Below the pieces are notes generated by a model. That model did no database searches. It was not told where the DNA came from and saw only the letters and a program-made list of their open reading frames with translations. A DNA stretch of 64,000 bases. Source: an uncultured Pelagibacteraceae bacterium. Its GTDB lineage: Bacteria; Pseudomonadota; Alphaproteobacteria; Pelagibacterales; Pelagibacteraceae. The stretch covers positions 62,001 through 126,000 of the forward strand of contig CACHGA010000001.1 in assembly GCA_902579285.1 (NCBI GenBank), read 5' to 3'. Shown here piece after piece: positions 9,131 through 18,542 of this stretch (within the stretch, counting starts at the first letter, position 1; every line of letters starts with the position of its first letter). A program made the position numbers and the translations under genes.

Positions 9131-9745
9131 AATAATTATTCAATTAACGTTGCCTGCTTATGTGAGAAAAATTTTACCAAGTCTTTAGAAGAAATAAAAT
9201 CTTTTTTTTCATTTAAAATGTTTATACTTAACTTAAATTCAGAAAAACACAAAAATTCAAATTTTGACGCAATAATTGTAGATCATGAAATGTTTGATAA
9301 AATTCCCGAAAACTTATTAAGTTTACCAAAAATTCTTATAAATAAGAAAAAAAATACAACTAACAAAGCAGAAATAACATTTAAATTACCATTAAACATA
9401 CTCAAGTTTAACAAGGACGTTATTGAATTATGCAAAAAGAATGAATTTCAAAAAAATTCATTGATTAAAATAAAAAATTATATACTTGATAAAAATCAAA
9501 GAACTTTGAAAAAAGGGGAAAAAGTTTTAAAAATTACGGAGAAAGAGATTAATTTTATTTGTACTTTAAAAACTTCAGAATTTCCTTTAAACAAAAAGTA
9601 TATATTGGAAAAAATTTGGCTATATTCTTCTGAAACAGAAACACACACAATAGAAACTCATATTTATAGATTAAGACAGAAAATCAAAGAAACCTTTAAT
9701 GATGAAGACTTTATAAAAAGTACGAAAGATGGGTACTCATTTTGA
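9125..9745 (+). CDS. OmpR-type winged-helix regulator with a degenerate receiver domain
   Basis: The C-terminal ~95 residues are an OmpR/PhoB winged helix: KITEKEINFICTLKTSEFPLNKKYILEKIWLY, then THTIETHIYRLRQKIK (recognition helix) and FIKSTKDGYSF (wing). The N-terminal ~105 residues have the size of a receiver domain and keep a possible Asp at IIVDHEMFD. They lack the acidic pair and the usual Thr/Lys landmarks, so phosphorylation is doubtful. No kinase is adjacent. The pairing with an L,D-transpeptidase gene suggests an envelope role by analogy to similar alphaproteobacterial neighbourhoods. The stop overlaps the TTG of the arfA-like gene. Confidence 0.82.
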   Translation: MHNNYSINVACLCEKNFTKSLEEIKSFFSFKMFILNLNSEKHKNSNFDAIIVDHEMFDKIPENLLSLPKILINKKKNTTNKAEITFKLPLNILKFNKDVIELCKKNEFQKNSLIKIKNYILDKNQRTLKKGEKVLKITEKEINFICTLKTSEFPLNKKYILEKIWLYSSETETHTIETHIYRLRQKIKETFNDEDFIKSTKDGYSF

Positions 9746-9858
9746 AAAGAAGAAATAAATTTGCCAGAGATTTGTTTTCTGCAAAATATAAAAAAAGAAT
9801 TATAAAACCAAAAAAAGGCAAAGGAAGCTATAGTCGAAAAAAAATTAAGAAAGTCTAG
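9742..9858 (+). CDS. arfA: ArfA-like alternative ribosome-rescue factor (38 aa, not in ORF track)
   Basis: ArfA binds stalled ribosomes on non-stop mRNA and recruits RF2 to release the nascent chain. Reading from TTG 9742 gives a 38-residue basic peptide with FARDLFSAKYKKRIIKPKKG and KGSYSRK. The block KxxKGKGSYxRK after a short (R/K)-rich helix is the hallmark of ArfA. TTG overlaps the previous stop as TTGA, suggesting coupling. The 3' end overlaps convergent adenosine kinase by 14 bases. It is too short and starts with TTG, so ORF callers miss it. The short length and unusual start keep this from being certain. A tmRNA gene, the main rescue system, is not in this window. Confidence 0.75.
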   Translation: MKRRNKFARDLFSAKYKKRIIKPKKGKGSYSRKKIKKV

Positions 9859-10774
9859 CTCCAATTTTTTGAATAATTTTTGATGACATTTCTGTTCCTT
9901 TTTTTAAACTCTCTTTAATTGTTAAATTATTAATGTAACCATGTAAAAAACCTGCTGCAAATAAATCTCCCGCACCTGTTAGATCCACAATTTTTAAATT
10001 CTTCTGAATTCCGAATTCTATAATCTCATCATTTTTTATTGCTATACTACCTTTTTCACCTCGCGTGATAACAACTAATTTTCCAAGACTTTTTCCAAAC
10101 GAAACAACTTCATCAAAAGTTTTTGCATCAATTAAAGATAAAATTTCTTGTTCGTTTGCAAAAGTAATATCTAGAGAATTTTTTACCAAATCTAAAAAAT
10201 TAAATTTGTGCCTATCGACACAGAATTTATCAGAAAGTGACATAGCAGTTTTTTTTGAGTTTTTTATAGCCTTTTCAAACGCTTTTTTTGGATGCCCCTC
10301 ATCCCAAAGATAACCTTCAAAAAACGTAATTTCACTTTTTCTTATTGCATCAATATCAATATCAGTCTCATTTATTTTTCCCGCAATTCCTAAAAAAGTA
10401 CACATAGTTCTTTCTGAATCTGGGGTTATTAAAATTAAACAGGTCCCAGTTGGAGTCTTCTCATTTTTTTTTGAATAAAAAAATTTTACTTTCTCCTTTT
10501 TTAATCCTTCTTCATATTTATTACCAAATTTGTCATTATTAACTTTTCCAATAAAACCAACATCATTTTTTAATTGTGAAAGTCCAACAATTGAATTAGC
10601 AACCGACCCGCCTGAAATAGTACCCTCAATTTTCAAATTAGTTGTAATAGTTTTAAATTCACTTTCGTTAACTAATTTCATAGTACTTTTTGTGAGTTTA
10701 TTTTTATTTAAAAAATTATCGTCGACTTTGCAGATTACATCCACTATAGCATTCCCGATTCCTAAAACTTTCAT
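9845..10774 (-). CDS. PfkB-family adenosine/nucleoside kinase
   Basis: Ribokinase-fold sugar/nucleoside kinase of 309 aa, most like the adenosine-kinase branch used for purine salvage. N-terminal MKVLGIGNAIVDVICKVDD and GTISGGSVANSIVGLSQL are the substrate-side PfkB signature. C-terminal DLTGAGDLFAAGFLHGY is signature 2 with the catalytic Asp. The exact substrate (adenosine, ribose or another) cannot be read from the sequence. It follows nth by one base on the minus strand, at the end of the grpE-dnaK-dnaJ-dapB-nth run, and overlaps the convergent arfA-like gene. Confidence 0.85.
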   Translation of the reverse strand: MKVLGIGNAIVDVICKVDDNFLNKNKLTKSTMKLVNESEFKTITTNLKIEGTISGGSVANSIVGLSQLKNDVGFIGKVNNDKFGNKYEEGLKKEKVKFFYSKKNEKTPTGTCLILITPDSERTMCTFLGIAGKINETDIDIDAIRKSEITFFEGYLWDEGHPKKAFEKAIKNSKKTAMSLSDKFCVDRHKFNFLDLVKNSLDITFANEQEILSLIDAKTFDEVVSFGKSLGKLVVITRGEKGSIAIKNDEIIEFGIQKNLKIVDLTGAGDLFAAGFLHGYINNLTIKESLKKGTEMSSKIIQKIGARLS

Positions 10775-10775
10775 A

Positions 10776-11429
10776 TTATGCCTTCTTTGTTTTTATGGGG
10801 TTTTTTCTACCAGGATAACAAGTGGTACAAATTTTACAAGTGACACCATAGCATTCTCTTGCTTTACAATATTTCCTACCGTAATAAATGATTTGAAGAT
10901 GAAGCTTAGTCCATGACTTTTCAGGAAAAAGCCTTTTAAGATCCTTTTCTGTTTGGATAACATTTTTTCCGTTTGTTAAGCCCCATCTTTGTGCTAATCG
11001 GTGAATATGGGTATCAACTGGGAAAGCAGGTATTCCAAATTTTTGGGACATGAGCACGCTAGCTGTTTTATGACCAACACCATGTAAATTTTCTAAATCT
11101 TTAAAATTTCTTGGAACCTTACCTCCATGTTTTTCTATCAGCTGTTTCGATAGTAAGTAAACACTTTTTGCTTTATTTCTAAAGAGTCCAATTTTTCTAA
11201 TTAATCTTTCAATTCTCTTTCTGCCCAACTTTACAAAATGTATTGGTTTGTAATATTTTTTATAAATACTCTTTGTTACGTTATTAACATTAAGATCTGT
11301 TGTTTGTGCAGACAATGCTACTGAAACTAACAGAGTAAAAGTATTTTTGTGTTTCAGAGGGATCGGTGTTTTAGGATAAATTTTATTTAAAATTTTTAAT
11401 ATTATTTTTGCTCTTTTTAATTGGCTCAT
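10776..11429 (-). CDS. nth: Endonuclease III (base-excision repair)
   Basis: DNA glycosylase/AP lyase removing oxidised pyrimidines. The HhH motif LHGVGHKTASVLM carries the catalytic Lys, and PVDTHIHRLAQRWGL carries the catalytic Asp. Length 217 aa is typical. The C-terminal cysteine cluster that binds [4Fe-4S] reads CKARECYGVTCKICTTC, five Cys with spacing that does not match the standard C-x6-C-x2-C-x5-C, so ligand use may differ. It lies 10 bases after dapB on the same strand and one base before the adenosine kinase. Confidence 0.95.
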   Translation of the reverse strand: MSQLKRAKIILKILNKIYPKTPIPLKHKNTFTLLVSVALSAQTTDLNVNNVTKSIYKKYYKPIHFVKLGRKRIERLIRKIGLFRNKAKSVYLLSKQLIEKHGGKVPRNFKDLENLHGVGHKTASVLMSQKFGIPAFPVDTHIHRLAQRWGLTNGKNVIQTEKDLKRLFPEKSWTKLHLQIIYYGRKYCKARECYGVTCKICTTCYPGRKNPIKTKKA

Positions 11430-11439
11430 TGTTTTAAAT

Positions 11440-12216
11440 TTATTTGAAATTTAAAACATTTCTCATAGAGTATAAACCTGGTTTTTTATTAACCAACCAT
11501 TTTGCAGCAGCCAAAGCCCCCTCTGAGTATAAAGTTCGATCAAAGGCTTCATGGTTCAAAGTAATTATCTCTTTTCCACTTGAAAATTTTACCTCATGCT
11601 CACCAACGACTTTACCAATTCTGAGTGAATTAAAATTAGTTTTCTTGCTAAAAGGAAACGATTTTTTGTTAAAATATTTCCTTCCCATAATTTTACTTAG
11701 GTCTACTTTTTTACCCGCTGCTATACCTTTACCAAGCATTAGAGCTGTACCTGAAGGATGATCTTTTTTATGTTTGTGATGTACCTCGAAAACTTTGTTT
11801 AAAAAACTATTTCCAAGTGATCTTGAAGCAATTTCTGTCAAATAAACTAACAAATTCACTCCCAAGCTCATATTTCCTGCTTTCAAAATAGGTATTTTTC
11901 TTGAATATTTTTTTATTAATTTTTCCTCTTTATTTGAAAAACCTGTCGTTCCGATAACTACTTTTTTTTTTAACAATGATGCAATTTTTAAAATTGTCAA
12001 AGTACATTTAGGTACTGAAAAATCTATGATAACTTGTGCATCTTTAAAGGCATTTTTTGAATTTATTTGAAGTTTCAAACCTGAAACTTTTTTATTTAAA
12101 ACCTTACTTTCAGTTATTGATGTAATTTTGAATTTTTTATCTTTTTTAGATGAATTTATAATTTTTTGGCCCATTTTACCAAGACCACCAGTGATAGCTA
12201 TATTAATTTTTTTCAT
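11440..12216 (-). CDS. dapB: 4-hydroxy-tetrahydrodipicolinate reductase
   Basis: Reduces 4-hydroxy-tetrahydrodipicolinate with NAD(P)H in lysine and meso-diaminopimelate synthesis. The N-terminal Rossmann motif is ITGGLGKMGQKI. The signature with the catalytic His and Lys is VHHKHKKDHPSGTALMLG, and GTTGFSNKEE is the dinucleotide-loop region. Length 258 aa is usual. It directly follows dnaJ with no spacer on the minus strand, a linkage seen in other Alphaproteobacteria. Confidence 0.96.
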   Translation of the reverse strand: MKKINIAITGGLGKMGQKIINSSKKDKKFKITSITESKVLNKKVSGLKLQINSKNAFKDAQVIIDFSVPKCTLTILKIASLLKKKVVIGTTGFSNKEEKLIKKYSRKIPILKAGNMSLGVNLLVYLTEIASRSLGNSFLNKVFEVHHKHKKDHPSGTALMLGKGIAAGKKVDLSKIMGRKYFNKKSFPFSKKTNFNSLRIGKVVGEHEVKFSSGKEIITLNHEAFDRTLYSEGALAAAKWLVNKKPGLYSMRNVLNFK

Positions 12217-13350
12217 TTAACTTCTCCAAAATTTTTTAGCTTTTTCAAAAAAACTTTTAATTAATGGATTAGATTTAGTATCCTCTAAAGTTTTAAATTC
12301 AACAAGTAATTCTTTTTGTTTTTTTGTTAAAGATGTTGGTACTTCCGTAATTATTCTAATGTAAAGATCGCCAGTTATATTTCTCCTTAATATCGGCATT
12401 CCTTTCCCTTTCAGTCTGAGTTGTTTGCCGCTTTGAGTTCCTGATGGAATTTTAATTCTTGTCTTACCACCATCAATTGATGGCACCTCAACAGTTGCTC
12501 CCAAGGCTGCATCAGCAATCGATATTGGGAGTTCATAATAAAGATTTTCTTCTGATCTTTTAAAAATACTATGAGGCTCAACTGATATAAACAAGTACAA
12601 ATCACCATTTGAACCACCTTTGGTACCTGCCTCACCCTTTCCGGCAAGTCTTATTCTTGTACCGTCATCTACTCCTTTTGGAATTTTGACAGCAACGGTT
12701 TCATTTGATTGAGTTTTACCCACGCCTGTGCAACTCGAACAGGGATTGGATATTTTTTCACCCTCGCCGCTACATTCAGGACAGGTTTGTTGAATCGTAA
12801 AAAATCCTTGACTAGATCTTACTTTACCTTGTCCATTGCAATAGTTACATGAGGTCGGCTTAGATCCAGGTTTAGCACCACTACCCGAACATGTTTTACA
12901 TTTCTTGTAAGTTGTATAACTTATATTCTTTTCTGTACCTATAAACGCATCATTAAGCTCAATGGAAATATCATATCTTAAATCACTACCTCTATTGTTG
13001 GTTCTGCCTCTTCTAGATCTTCCACCACCGAAACCAAAATCTCCAAAGTCACCAAAAACATCCTCAAAAATATCAGAAAATGATGAAGAAAAATCAAAAT
13101 TACCAAATCCTCCTTGACCACCGCCTTGGAAAGCTGCGTGACCAAATTGATCATAATTTGATTTTCTTTTATCGTCAGACAAGACATGGTAAGCCTCACT
13201 AGCTTCTTTAAATTTTTCTTCAGCAGCTTTGTCACCTTTGTTTTTGTCGGGATGAAATTTGAGGGCTAATTTTCTATATGCTTTTTTGATTTCTTCTTTA
13301 TTTGCAGATTTATTAACACCCAAGACTTCGTAATAATCTCTTTTTGACAT
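12217..13350 (-). CDS. dnaJ: Co-chaperone DnaJ (Hsp40)
   Basis: Stimulates the DnaK ATPase and delivers substrates. The J-domain has the HPD motif ([10 protein letters not shown], near residue 33). A G/F-rich linker runs from about 75 to 115. Four zinc-finger repeats are complete: [24 protein letters not shown] and CSSCTGVG. The C-terminal substrate-binding domains follow. Length 377 aa. It sits 28 bases downstream of dnaK in the heat-shock operon and abuts dapB. Confidence 0.98.
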   Translation of the reverse strand: MSKRDYYEVLGVNKSANKEEIKKAYRKLALKFHPDKNKGDKAAEEKFKEASEAYHVLSDDKRKSNYDQFGHAAFQGGGQGGFGNFDFSSSFSDIFEDVFGDFGDFGFGGGRSRRGRTNNRGSDLRYDISIELNDAFIGTEKNISYTTYKKCKTCSGSGAKPGSKPTSCNYCNGQGKVRSSQGFFTIQQTCPECSGEGEKISNPCSSCTGVGKTQSNETVAVKIPKGVDDGTRIRLAGKGEAGTKGGSNGDLYLFISVEPHSIFKRSEENLYYELPISIADAALGATVEVPSIDGGKTRIKIPSGTQSGKQLRLKGKGMPILRRNITGDLYIRIITEVPTSLTKKQKELLVEFKTLEDTKSNPLIKSFFEKAKKFWRS

Positions 13351-13378
13351 AAGAAGCTTTGCTCCTACTTATTTAGTC

Positions 13379-15304
13379 TTAGGCTCTTTTTTCTTTATCT
13401 TCTTTTGGATCTACAACTTCAGCATCAACAACATTTTCTTTTTCCTTATCGCCATTGTCTTTATTATCCTGGTTTTTACCTGATTTCTCATTTGATTTTT
13501 GCTGACTTTTATAAACTGCTTCTCCCAGTTTCATTGAAGCTTGTATCAAAGACTGAGTTTTTTTCTTTACTTCCTCAGTATCGGTGCCCTTTAGCGAATT
13601 TCTTAAATCTGAGACTGCTGTTTCTATCGCTTTCTTTTCAGCCTCACTAATTTTAGACCCATGATCTTTAAGGTTTTTCTCTGTAGAATGTATCATTGTG
13701 TCTGCTTGATTTCTTGCGTCAACAGACTCCCTCTTTTTCTTATCAGATGCTTTATTTGCTTCTGCATCTTTTACCATATTTTTTATTTCTTCATCTGATA
13801 GTCCGCCAGACGCTTGAATTTGTATTTTTTGCTCTTTACCTGTGCCTTTGTCTTTTGCAGAAACATTTACAATACCGTTTGCATCTATGTCAAAAGTTAC
13901 CTCTATTTGCGGAACACCTCTTGGTGCAGGCGCGATACCAACAAGTTCGAAATTACCTAAAACCTTGTTGTCTGCTGCCATTTCTCTTTCTCCTTGGAGT
14001 ACTCTTATGGAGACCGCTGGTTGATTGTCTTCAGCAGTTGAAAAAGTCTGGCTTTTTTTTGTTGGTATAGTTGTATTTTTGTCGATTAACTTTGTAGAGA
14101 CGCCCCCTAGAGTTTCAATGCCAAGTGATAATGGAGTTACATCTAGCAACAAAACATCTTTAACATCCCCTTGTAAAACTCCCGCTTGAATAGCAGCTCC
14201 CATCGCAACTACTTCATCAGGATTGACGCTTTTATTTGGATCTTTACCAAAAAAATTTTTCACAGTTTCAACTATTTTTGGCATTCTTGTCATACCCCCA
14301 ACAAGAACAACTTCATTTATTTCTGCTGCTGAAAAACCTGAATCCTTAAGGGCTGTTTTGCACGGTTCTAAAGTCCTTTCAACCAAGTTTTCAACTAAAG
14401 CTTCTAGTTTAGCTCTAGTAAATTTTAAATTAATGTGTTTTGGCCCTGTTTTATCTGCTGTAATAAATGGAAGATTAATTTCTGTTTGTGTTGCAGAAGA
14501 CAATTCAATTTTTGCCTTTTCAGCCGCTTCTTTTAATCTTTGCAGGGCGAGTTTGTCTGATTTTAAATCAATCCCGTTATCTTTTTTAAATTCTGAAACT
14601 AAATAATCAACAACGGCATCATCAAAATCCTCACCACCTAAGAAAGTGTCCCCGTTTGTAGATTTGACTTCAAATACTCCATCGCCTATTTCTAATATTG
14701 AAACATCAAAGGTACCGCCGCCTAGGTCATATACAGCAATCTTTTTTCCACCTTTTTTATCTAAACCATATGCTAATGATGCTGCAGTTGGTTCATTTAT
14801 AATTCTTAAAACTTCAAGACCAGCAATTTTCCCAGCATCCTTTGTAGCTTGTCTTTGAGCATCATTGAAATATGCAGGAACAGTTATTACCGCCTGTGTT
14901 ACCGGCTGTCCCAAATATTTTTCAGCTGTTTCTTTCATTTTTTGAAGAATAAAAGCAGATATTTGAGATGGAGAATATTTCTTACCTTTAGCTTCTAACC
15001 AAGCATCATTATTGTCTGATTTAACAATTTTAAAAGGAACTTTTGCCACATCCTTTTTTACAGATTGATCATCAAAAGTTCTTCCTATTAATCTTTTAGC
15101 TGCAAAAATCGTATCACTTGGATTTGTGACCGCTTGTCTTTTTGCGGGTTGACCAACTAGTTTTTCATCTTTTTCAAGAAAGGCAACTACAGAAGGAGTT
15201 GTTCTTTGGCCCTCGGCATTCTCAATTACCTTTGCCTGTTTTCCATCCATTATTGCGACACAAGAATTGGTTGTTCCTAAGTCTATTCCGATTACTCTAC
15301 TCAT
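13379..15304 (-). CDS. dnaK: Chaperone DnaK (Hsp70)
   Basis: ATP-driven chaperone. It begins with the Hsp70 signature [15 protein letters not shown] and includes [16 protein letters not shown] and [13 protein letters not shown] from the nucleotide-binding domain. The linker [14 protein letters not shown], the beta-sandwich substrate domain and the helical lid follow, ending in an acidic/lysine tail [14 protein letters not shown]. 641 aa is normal. It lies between grpE (44 bases upstream) and dnaJ. I could not find a convincing sigma-32 promoter or CIRCE element upstream of the operon. Confidence 0.99.
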   Translation of the reverse strand: MSRVIGIDLGTTNSCVAIMDGKQAKVIENAEGQRTTPSVVAFLEKDEKLVGQPAKRQAVTNPSDTIFAAKRLIGRTFDDQSVKKDVAKVPFKIVKSDNNDAWLEAKGKKYSPSQISAFILQKMKETAEKYLGQPVTQAVITVPAYFNDAQRQATKDAGKIAGLEVLRIINEPTAASLAYGLDKKGGKKIAVYDLGGGTFDVSILEIGDGVFEVKSTNGDTFLGGEDFDDAVVDYLVSEFKKDNGIDLKSDKLALQRLKEAAEKAKIELSSATQTEINLPFITADKTGPKHINLKFTRAKLEALVENLVERTLEPCKTALKDSGFSAAEINEVVLVGGMTRMPKIVETVKNFFGKDPNKSVNPDEVVAMGAAIQAGVLQGDVKDVLLLDVTPLSLGIETLGGVSTKLIDKNTTIPTKKSQTFSTAEDNQPAVSIRVLQGEREMAADNKVLGNFELVGIAPAPRGVPQIEVTFDIDANGIVNVSAKDKGTGKEQKIQIQASGGLSDEEIKNMVKDAEANKASDKKKRESVDARNQADTMIHSTEKNLKDHGSKISEAEKKAIETAVSDLRNSLKGTDTEEVKKKTQSLIQASMKLGEAVYKSQQKSNEKSGKNQDNKDNGDKEKENVVDAEVVDPKEDKEKRA

Positions 15305-15348
15305 AATACTTCATATATGGTGTTTGTTTTGTCTTATACAAGGTTGGT

Positions 15349-15921
15349 TTAAGATTTTTTTTCACTTTTTTCCTCATTTTTCCGATCTTTTTGGTGAATT
15401 TTTTTTGAAACAGCTACTAAAGAGGGTCTAAGTAATCTCTCCCCATACATGTAGCCAGCTTGAATTTCTTGGATTATATGCCCAGGTTCGACTTTAGGAT
15501 TTTCAATTTCAGTCATTGCTTGGTGAAAATTGGGGTCAAATTTTTTATTATTAGTATCAATTTTTTCAATTTTATTTTTTTTGAAAATAGAAAGCATATC
15601 TTTCTCAATAATTTCAATATTTTTTAAAAATTTATCTAAATCTTTATTATTTTTTAAAGTCTCATCGTCTTTAATGGAACTATGCGCCCTTCTTAGATTA
15701 TCTAATATTGCCAAACTTTCTCTTGCGAAATTAAAACTTCCAAAGTCAATAGCCTCTTTTATCTCTTTCTCAAATCTATTTCTCTGGTTTTCTATTTCAG
15801 CTAATGATCTTAACAATTTATCTTCTGAATTTTTTAATTGTTCCTCAACGGACAATTTTTCCTCTTCTTTAGATGGGCTCTTTTTTTTATCCATCTTACT
15901 TTCATCATTTAAATCATTCAT
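15349..15921 (-). CDS. grpE: Nucleotide exchange factor GrpE
   Basis: Releases ADP from DnaK. The 190-residue protein has a long N-terminal coiled coil (about residues 20-80, EEQLKNSEDKLLRSLAEIENQRNRFEKE) and the C-terminal beta-wing with FDPNFHQAMTEIENP, HIIQEIQAGYMYGERLLRPSLVAVSK, the GrpE signature. It is the first gene of grpE-dnaK-dnaJ on the minus strand and lies 39 bases from divergent rdgB. A second ATG at codon 10 could also be the start. Confidence 0.96.
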   Translation of the reverse strand: MNDLNDESKMDKKKSPSKEEEKLSVEEQLKNSEDKLLRSLAEIENQRNRFEKEIKEAIDFGSFNFARESLAILDNLRRAHSSIKDDETLKNNKDLDKFLKNIEIIEKDMLSIFKKNKIEKIDTNNKKFDPNFHQAMTEIENPKVEPGHIIQEIQAGYMYGERLLRPSLVAVSKKIHQKDRKNEEKSEKKS

Positions 15922-15960
15922 ATTTGCTATATAGTTACAAATTATTTAATTTCTAGATAT

Positions 15961-16554
15961 ATGTATAAAATTAATAAAATACTAATAGGAACTCATAATA
16001 AGGGCAAATATAAAGAGATTTCAGACTTATTGCCAAGGAATGTAGTGAAAATTTCACCTCTAAGTCTTGGAATTGAAAGCCCGGAGGAAACTGGAAAAAC
16101 ATTTTCTGAAAATTCTTTGCTTAAAGCTAAATTTTTCTATGAAAAATCTAATATAGTAACATTATCAGATGACTCTGGGTTAGAAGTTGAGTGTCTTAAT
16201 AACGAACCAGGAATTTATTCTTCAAGGTGGGCTGATGAGTTTGGCGGATTTGATAATGCTATGACTGAAATTTTAAAAAGAGTTAAAAAAATCAACAAAG
16301 GAACCAAGGCAAGTTTTACCAGCAGTCTGACCATTTACCTTGATAATAAAAAAATTATAACCGAAATTGGAAAAATAAATGGAAAAATATCTAAAAAAAA
16401 AGGTTTAAATGGTTTTGGATATGATCCAATATTTATCCCGAATGGTCACACAAAAACTTTTGCCGAAATGGAATATAAAGATAAACTATTAATTGATCAT
16501 AGGTATATTGCATATAAAAAATTAGAAAAGAAAATCAAAAATTATATTCAGTAA
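15961..16554 (+). CDS. rdgB: RdgB/HAM1 non-canonical purine NTP pyrophosphatase
   Basis: Hydrolyses ITP, dITP and XTP to prevent their use in nucleic acids. Signatures are LIGTHNKGKYKEI at the N-terminus (binding Thr/Asn/Lys), VTLSDDSGLEVECLNNEPGIYSSRWAD in the middle, and GFGYDPIFIPNG with the C-terminal HR (IDHRYIAYKKL). Length 197 aa is standard. It is divergent from grpE by 39 bases and convergent with the LpoA-like gene, whose 3' end it overlaps by 20 bases. Confidence 0.96.
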   Translation: MYKINKILIGTHNKGKYKEISDLLPRNVVKISPLSLGIESPEETGKTFSENSLLKAKFFYEKSNIVTLSDDSGLEVECLNNEPGIYSSRWADEFGGFDNAMTEILKRVKKINKGTKASFTSSLTIYLDNKKIITEIGKINGKISKKKGLNGFGYDPIFIPNGHTKTFAEMEYKDKLLIDHRYIAYKKLEKKIKNYIQ

Positions 16555-17698
16555 AATTTCCATCATAAATTTTATAAATTCTTAATTTTTGTATAACCTT
16601 ATTTTCCGAAATATTAAATTTACCAACTTTTCCTTTAATATCCTTTTTAAAATTAAAATTATTTATTGATTTTATTTCACCAGATCTTTTCCAAGCATAA
16701 TAAATTAATCCAATCGCATCATAACTCAAGATAGATATTTCTGTAGGTCTATAGTTATAAATTTTATAAAAATTATCATTAAAAATTTTGAAATTTTTAT
16801 AATTTACCGATGGAAAGTAAAAATTTTTGATTGATGTTTCCTCGAGTAAACTTTGGTCAAACCACTGATTGCCAGTTATTATAAGTATCTCCTCATCCGA
16901 AACATCCGTATAAGCAAGAGAAGTAAGAACACTTTTTAAACTATCACCAAAATCCAAAATAATTATAGAGTCAAAATTTACTTTACCCAGGGTATATTTC
17001 TGCTTTAACTTGCTTAATTCTTTAAGATCTTTTGGATCATCAGATTCCTCCAATTTTTTAATTCTTGAATCTAAATTTATTTTTCTTTGTTTATAATTTG
17101 TGAGCTTTTCAATTTGTTTTGTCAATTTTTCTGGATCTTGATCGTACTTATATATTTTTGTATTAGAAAAATTCATCAATGAAATATTTTTTTCTATATG
17201 TTTTGTGTAGTCATTTTTTGGAAATAATATTACTGTTTTTTTTCTTTTTTTTTGTTTTATAAAGCTTTTTATTGACAATAATTGAGACTCAAGATTTATT
17301 CCTAGCATTAATACATTTTTATTTATACTTGAGCTCATATTAGACAATGACAAAAAAATTAAGTTTTGACATCCAAAAAGTTTATTTGTCAATTTTGATT
17401 CTACAGGTCCAATAATTATTTTTATTCCATTATCCTGAAATTTTTCACACGCCTTGACCATCTTTTCATTTTTGGATCCCGAGTCTTCCGGAAATATTTT
17501 TATTTTTGGGTTTCCTAAATCGTGTAATGCAATGTTTATAGAGTATAAGATCTCCTCCCCCAATTCTTTAAGCTCACCGGAAAACGGTGCTAAAACCCCA
17601 ATTTTTAATAAATCTTGATTTTTATCCTCAGCTGAAAAAACATAAGTATTAAAACTTAACAGTAGATAATATAAAATTAACAAAATAAATTTTTTCAT
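16535..17698 (-). CDS. LpoA-like penicillin-binding-protein activator (periplasmic-binding fold)
   Basis: Predicted periplasmic protein with a type I periplasmic-binding fold (LKIGVLAPFSGELKELGEEI near the start; Peripla_BP_6-like). I moved the start from 17803 to ATG 17698 because MKKFILLILYYLLLSFNTYVFSA is a good signal peptide and the upstream part would lie inside rsmI. This gives 387 aa. Divergence from rsmI and proximity to a DolP-like gene match E. coli lpoA (yraM), whose product activates PBP1A. No LpoA N-terminal TPR domain is present, and the signal peptide ends in no clear lipobox, so this is the LpoA C-domain-only form common in Alphaproteobacteria. The family call is fair; the activator role is by context. 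Confidence 0.75.
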   Translation of the reverse strand: MKKFILLILYYLLLSFNTYVFSAEDKNQDLLKIGVLAPFSGELKELGEEILYSINIALHDLGNPKIKIFPEDSGSKNEKMVKACEKFQDNGIKIIIGPVESKLTNKLFGCQNLIFLSLSNMSSSINKNVLMLGINLESQLLSIKSFIKQKKRKKTVILFPKNDYTKHIEKNISLMNFSNTKIYKYDQDPEKLTKQIEKLTNYKQRKINLDSRIKKLEESDDPKDLKELSKLKQKYTLGKVNFDSIIILDFGDSLKSVLTSLAYTDVSDEEILIITGNQWFDQSLLEETSIKNFYFPSVNYKNFKIFNDNFYKIYNYRPTEISILSYDAIGLIYYAWKRSGEIKSINNFNFKKDIKGKVGKFNISENKVIQKLRIYKIYDGNFTEYNF

Positions 17699-17702
17699 AA
17701 AT

Positions 17703-18542
17703 ATGAATAATTTTTTACCAGGTTTATACATTGTTTCAACTCCAATAGGCAATTTAGAGGATATTACATTAAGAGCATTAAATGTACTTAGAAATTCTGA
17801 CAAAATTTTGTGTGAAGATACAAGAAGATCAATAAAATTATTAAATCATTACAAAATTAAAAATAAGCTCATCTCGTATCATAAATTTAATGAGAAGAAA
17901 TCATTGCCATTCGTTGTAAACTCTATTTTAAAAGGAGAAAAAATTGCACTCATTTCTGATGCCGGCACACCTATTTTATCTGATCCGGGCTTATTTCTTT
18001 TAAGAGAATGTATTAAAAAAAATATTAAAATTTATCCAATACCCGGTGTATCAGCCGTAACTACTGCAATAAGTGTATCTGGTTTCGAAGATAAGTACTT
18101 TTTCTATGGTTTTTTGTCCAAAAAAGAAAAAGAAATCGAAAGGACTTTAAATACTTTAAAAGACTATAATTTTAGTATTGTTTTTTTTATACCAGCAATA
18201 AAAATAAATTTTTATATTAAATTGTTTAAAAAATATTTTTTGAATAGAGAATTACTTGTTGCAAAAGAAATGACAAAAATACACGAGAATTTTTATAGAA
18301 AAGACCTTGGAAGCTTTGATGGTTTCAAAAGTAAAATGAAAGGTGAATTAACAGTCGTAATATCAGAAATTAAAAAAAAATATGCTTTTAAAGACAATAA
18401 AATTGATAAAAAAACTCTTAAATTGGAAATAGCCAAATATTTAAAAAGATATTCTTTGCGGGATGTAGTAAAATTAGTTTCTGAAAAAAATAAAATACCA
18501 AGAAAAGAAATATATGATTTATGTCTAAAAATAAAAAATTAG
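17703..18542 (+). CDS. rsmI: 16S rRNA (cytidine-2'-O)-methyltransferase RsmI
   Basis: SAM-dependent tetrapyrrole-methylase-fold enzyme that 2'-O-methylates C1402 of 16S rRNA. Motifs in order: YIVSTPIGNLEDITLRAL, ILCEDTRRS, ISDAGTPILSDPG and IPGVSAVTTA. The protein has 279 aa and a lysine-rich C-terminal region ending in a small helical domain (YSLRDVVKLVSEKNKIPRKEIY). Its start is four bases from the opposite LpoA-like start, and its end overlaps the DolP-like gene by 22 bases. This is the E. coli yraL-type neighbourhood. Confidence 0.96.
   Translation: MNNFLPGLYIVSTPIGNLEDITLRALNVLRNSDKILCEDTRRSIKLLNHYKIKNKLISYHKFNEKKSLPFVVNSILKGEKIALISDAGTPILSDPGLFLLRECIKKNIKIYPIPGVSAVTTAISVSGFEDKYFFYGFLSKKEKEIERTLNTLKDYNFSIVFFIPAIKINFYIKLFKKYFLNRELLVAKEMTKIHENFYRKDLGSFDGFKSKMKGELTVVISEIKKKYAFKDNKIDKKTLKLEIAKYLKRYSLRDVVKLVSEKNKIPRKEIYDLCLKIKN

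Noticed and set aside
15922-15960. Heat-shock (sigma-32 or CIRCE) promoter for grpE-dnaK-dnaJ
   Set aside because: The 39-base gap has no CIRCE inverted repeat and no good CTTGAA...CCCCAT match.
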